From contig NZ_CP014513.1 of assembly GCF_001577365.1 (NCBI RefSeq), forward strand, positions 248,001-312,000: DNA of 64,000 nt, read 5' to 3'. The notes under the pieces are model-generated. The model was not told the origin of the DNA. It made no database searches and worked only from the letters and a program-made list of their open reading frames with translations. Below, piece by piece: positions 63,191 through 64,000 of the stretch (position 1 is its first letter; each line of letters starts with the position of its first letter). Made by a program: the position numbers and the translations under genes. Source of the stretch: Frondihabitans sp. PAMC 28766. GTDB taxonomy: Bacteria > Actinomycetota > Actinomycetes > Actinomycetales > Microbacteriaceae.

Positions 63191-63559
63191 ATGTCGACCG
63201 CGGAACTTCTCCCCCTGACCGTCCTCGGGGCATGCTGCTCTCCGTTGACCAAGCAGCCCATCGGCGCCGAGGACGCCGCGAGTCTTGCCCGCGTCCTGAA
63301 GGCAGTGGCTGAGCCGACACGGTTGCGCCTGGTGTCGATGGTCGCCTCGCACCAGGACGCGGAGGCGTGCGTCTGCGATCTGACAGAACCACTCGGCCTC
63401 TCGCAGGGCACGATCTCGCACCACTTGAAGATCCTGGTCGACGCGGGGCTTCTGACACGCGATCAGCGCGGCACCTGGGCTTATTACGCGCTAGTGCCGG
63501 GCGCGCTCGACTCACTGGCCGGGCTGCTCGCCAGCGCCCGAGGGGAAAGCGAGGCATAA
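63191..63559 (+). CDS. arsR: ArsR-family arsenic-responsive repressor
   Basis: This 122-residue winged-helix repressor has GACCSPL near the N-terminus, ACVCDLTEPLGLSQGTISHHLKIL as recognition region and LLTRDQRGTWAYYALV as wing. The Cys pairs (CC at ~15 and C-V-C at ~59) are likely As(III) ligands in the actinobacterial arrangement. ATG 63191 coincides with the predicted +1 (leaderless). It represses arsC and itself through the two boxes upstream. Confidence 0.88.
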   Translation: MSTAELLPLTVLGACCSPLTKQPIGAEDAASLARVLKAVAEPTRLRLVSMVASHQDAEACVCDLTEPLGLSQGTISHHLKILVDAGLLTRDQRGTWAYYALVPGALDSLAGLLASARGESEA

Positions 63560-63561
63560 TC

Positions 63562-63583
63562 TGCGTATGCACTTGAATACGCA
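63562..63583. promoter_or_regulatory. operator overlapping the start of the second ArsR/SmtB gene
   Basis: TGCGTAT (63562-63568) and ATACGCA (63577-63583) are perfect arms spanning the start codon at 63567. CATAAT (63555-63560) is a -10 placing +1 on that ATG. Autorepression by the encoded protein is the likely function. Confidence 0.6.
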
Positions 63584-63929
63584 ACTAAGCGGGCTCGATT
63601 CCGACTCCGAATATGTCGAGCTCGCCGTCGAGGTGTTCGCGATGCTTGCGGATGCCACCCGGGTGCGGATCATCCTCGCGTTGAAGAACGCCGAGGAGAT
63701 GTCGGTGAACCACCTGGCCGATGTCGTCGACAAGAGCGCGCCCGCGGTGTCACAGCATCTTGCGAAACTCCGACTGGCGCGGATGGTCCAGACGCGCCGC
63801 GAAGGCACGACCGTGTTCTATCGGCTGACGGACGAACACGCATCCGAGCTCGTCATCGATGCGATCAAGCAGGCCGAGCACGTCGTCGGATACGCGCAGC
63901 ACCACCAGGCCGATGAGGTCAACCGGTGA
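63567..63929 (+). CDS. ArsR/SmtB-family metal-sensing repressor
   Basis: This 120-residue protein has AVEVFAMLADATRVRIILAL, then NHLADVVDKSAPAVSQHLAKLRLARMV (helix-turn-helix) and REGTTVFYRL (wing). The C-terminal helix has DEHASELVIDAIKQAEHVVGYAQHH, where Asp/His pairs form the alpha-5 zinc site of SmtB-like sensors. With a His-rich CDF exporter translated from its overlapping stop, Zn/Co/Cd/Ni sensing is likely rather than arsenic. Confidence 0.86.
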   Translation: MHLNTQLSGLDSDSEYVELAVEVFAMLADATRVRIILALKNAEEMSVNHLADVVDKSAPAVSQHLAKLRLARMVQTRREGTTVFYRLTDEHASELVIDAIKQAEHVVGYAQHHQADEVNR

Positions 63930-64000
63930 GCGGGCACTCGCACGACCACGACCACCCGCACGATCACGATCACGATCACGGCCATCCGCACGATCACGAC
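63926..64000 (+). CDS. CDF-family cation efflux protein, N-terminus only
   Basis: GTG 63926 overlaps the SmtB-like stop (GTGA) and opens a frame that runs off the window. The 25 visible residues are almost only His, Asp, Gly and Pro (HSHDHDHPHDHDHDHGH), the metal-buffering head typical of zinc-exporting cation diffusion facilitators (CzcD/ZitB). No membrane helix is visible yet. Other His-rich metal proteins are possible. Confidence 0.7.
   Translation, partial: MSGHSHDHDHPHDHDHDHGHPHDHD

Overview
The window is high-GC actinobacterial DNA, most plausibly from the family Microbacteriaceae. The reasons are GC-rich codon use, many leaderless promoters of the form TAGGCT-(6-7 nt)-ATG/GTG, a 6C-type small RNA, a mycofactocin locus, an LAxTG (class E) sorting signal and the conserved actinobacterial trio histidine phosphatase / DUF3090 / SCO1664-like kinase. 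No rRNA, CRISPR array, phage or intact insertion sequence was seen. Genus-level placement is not possible from the sequence alone.

Layout. 0-7 kb: the end of an MDR oxidoreductase, a cardiolipin-synthase-type phospholipase D, an ABC-F ATPase, a TetR regulator and a frameshifted amino-acid permease. 7-13.5 kb: one 2142-residue wall-anchored surface protein. 13.9-16.7 kb: a lower-GC island holding a clear lasso-peptide precursor, a fragment of lasso cyclase, most of a DMATS-type aromatic prenyltransferase and a heme A synthase gene translationally coupled to it. 16.7-25 kb: secreted and lipid-anchored phosphoesterase, esterase and nuclease/phytase-like proteins. 25-33 kb: lgt, a cation/proton antiporter, a frameshifted secreted aminopeptidase, tRNA-Ser(GCU), a 6C RNA, an LCP cell-wall ligase, and an FMN riboswitch in front of a riboflavin transporter. 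33-41.5 kb: a UvrA-like protein, a ChlI/ChlD-type AAA+/VWA pair and the DUF3090 trio.

41.5-53.9 kb is a full mycofactocin locus: mftG-mftR on the minus strand, divergent from mftA-mftB-mftC, three mycofactocin-coupled SDRs, a MoxR ATPase, a VWA protein, mftD, mftE and mftF. MftA is made into the redox cofactor by MftB/C/E/D, glycosylated by MftF, used by the SDRs and reoxidised through MftG. A GGCAC-N3-GTGCC palindrome lies in both the mftR/mftA intergenic region and the mftD leader, which suggests one regulator for both blocks.

54-61 kb holds two regulator/target pairs (TetR/DUF4267 and HxlR/FMN reductase) and a GntR-controlled catabolic operon (MFS transporter, NMT1-like binding protein, ornithine-cyclodeaminase-family enzyme, Asp/Glu-racemase-family enzyme). 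61-64 kb holds a membrane Ser/Thr kinase and a divergent arsenic/metal locus (arsC plus a 9-residue Cys-rich peptide; two ArsR-type repressors; a CDF exporter cut by the window edge).

Three otherwise well-conserved genes carry four single-base deletions, all in G/C runs. These look more like base-calling undercalls than real gene decay, and they should be checked before the genes are called pseudogenes.
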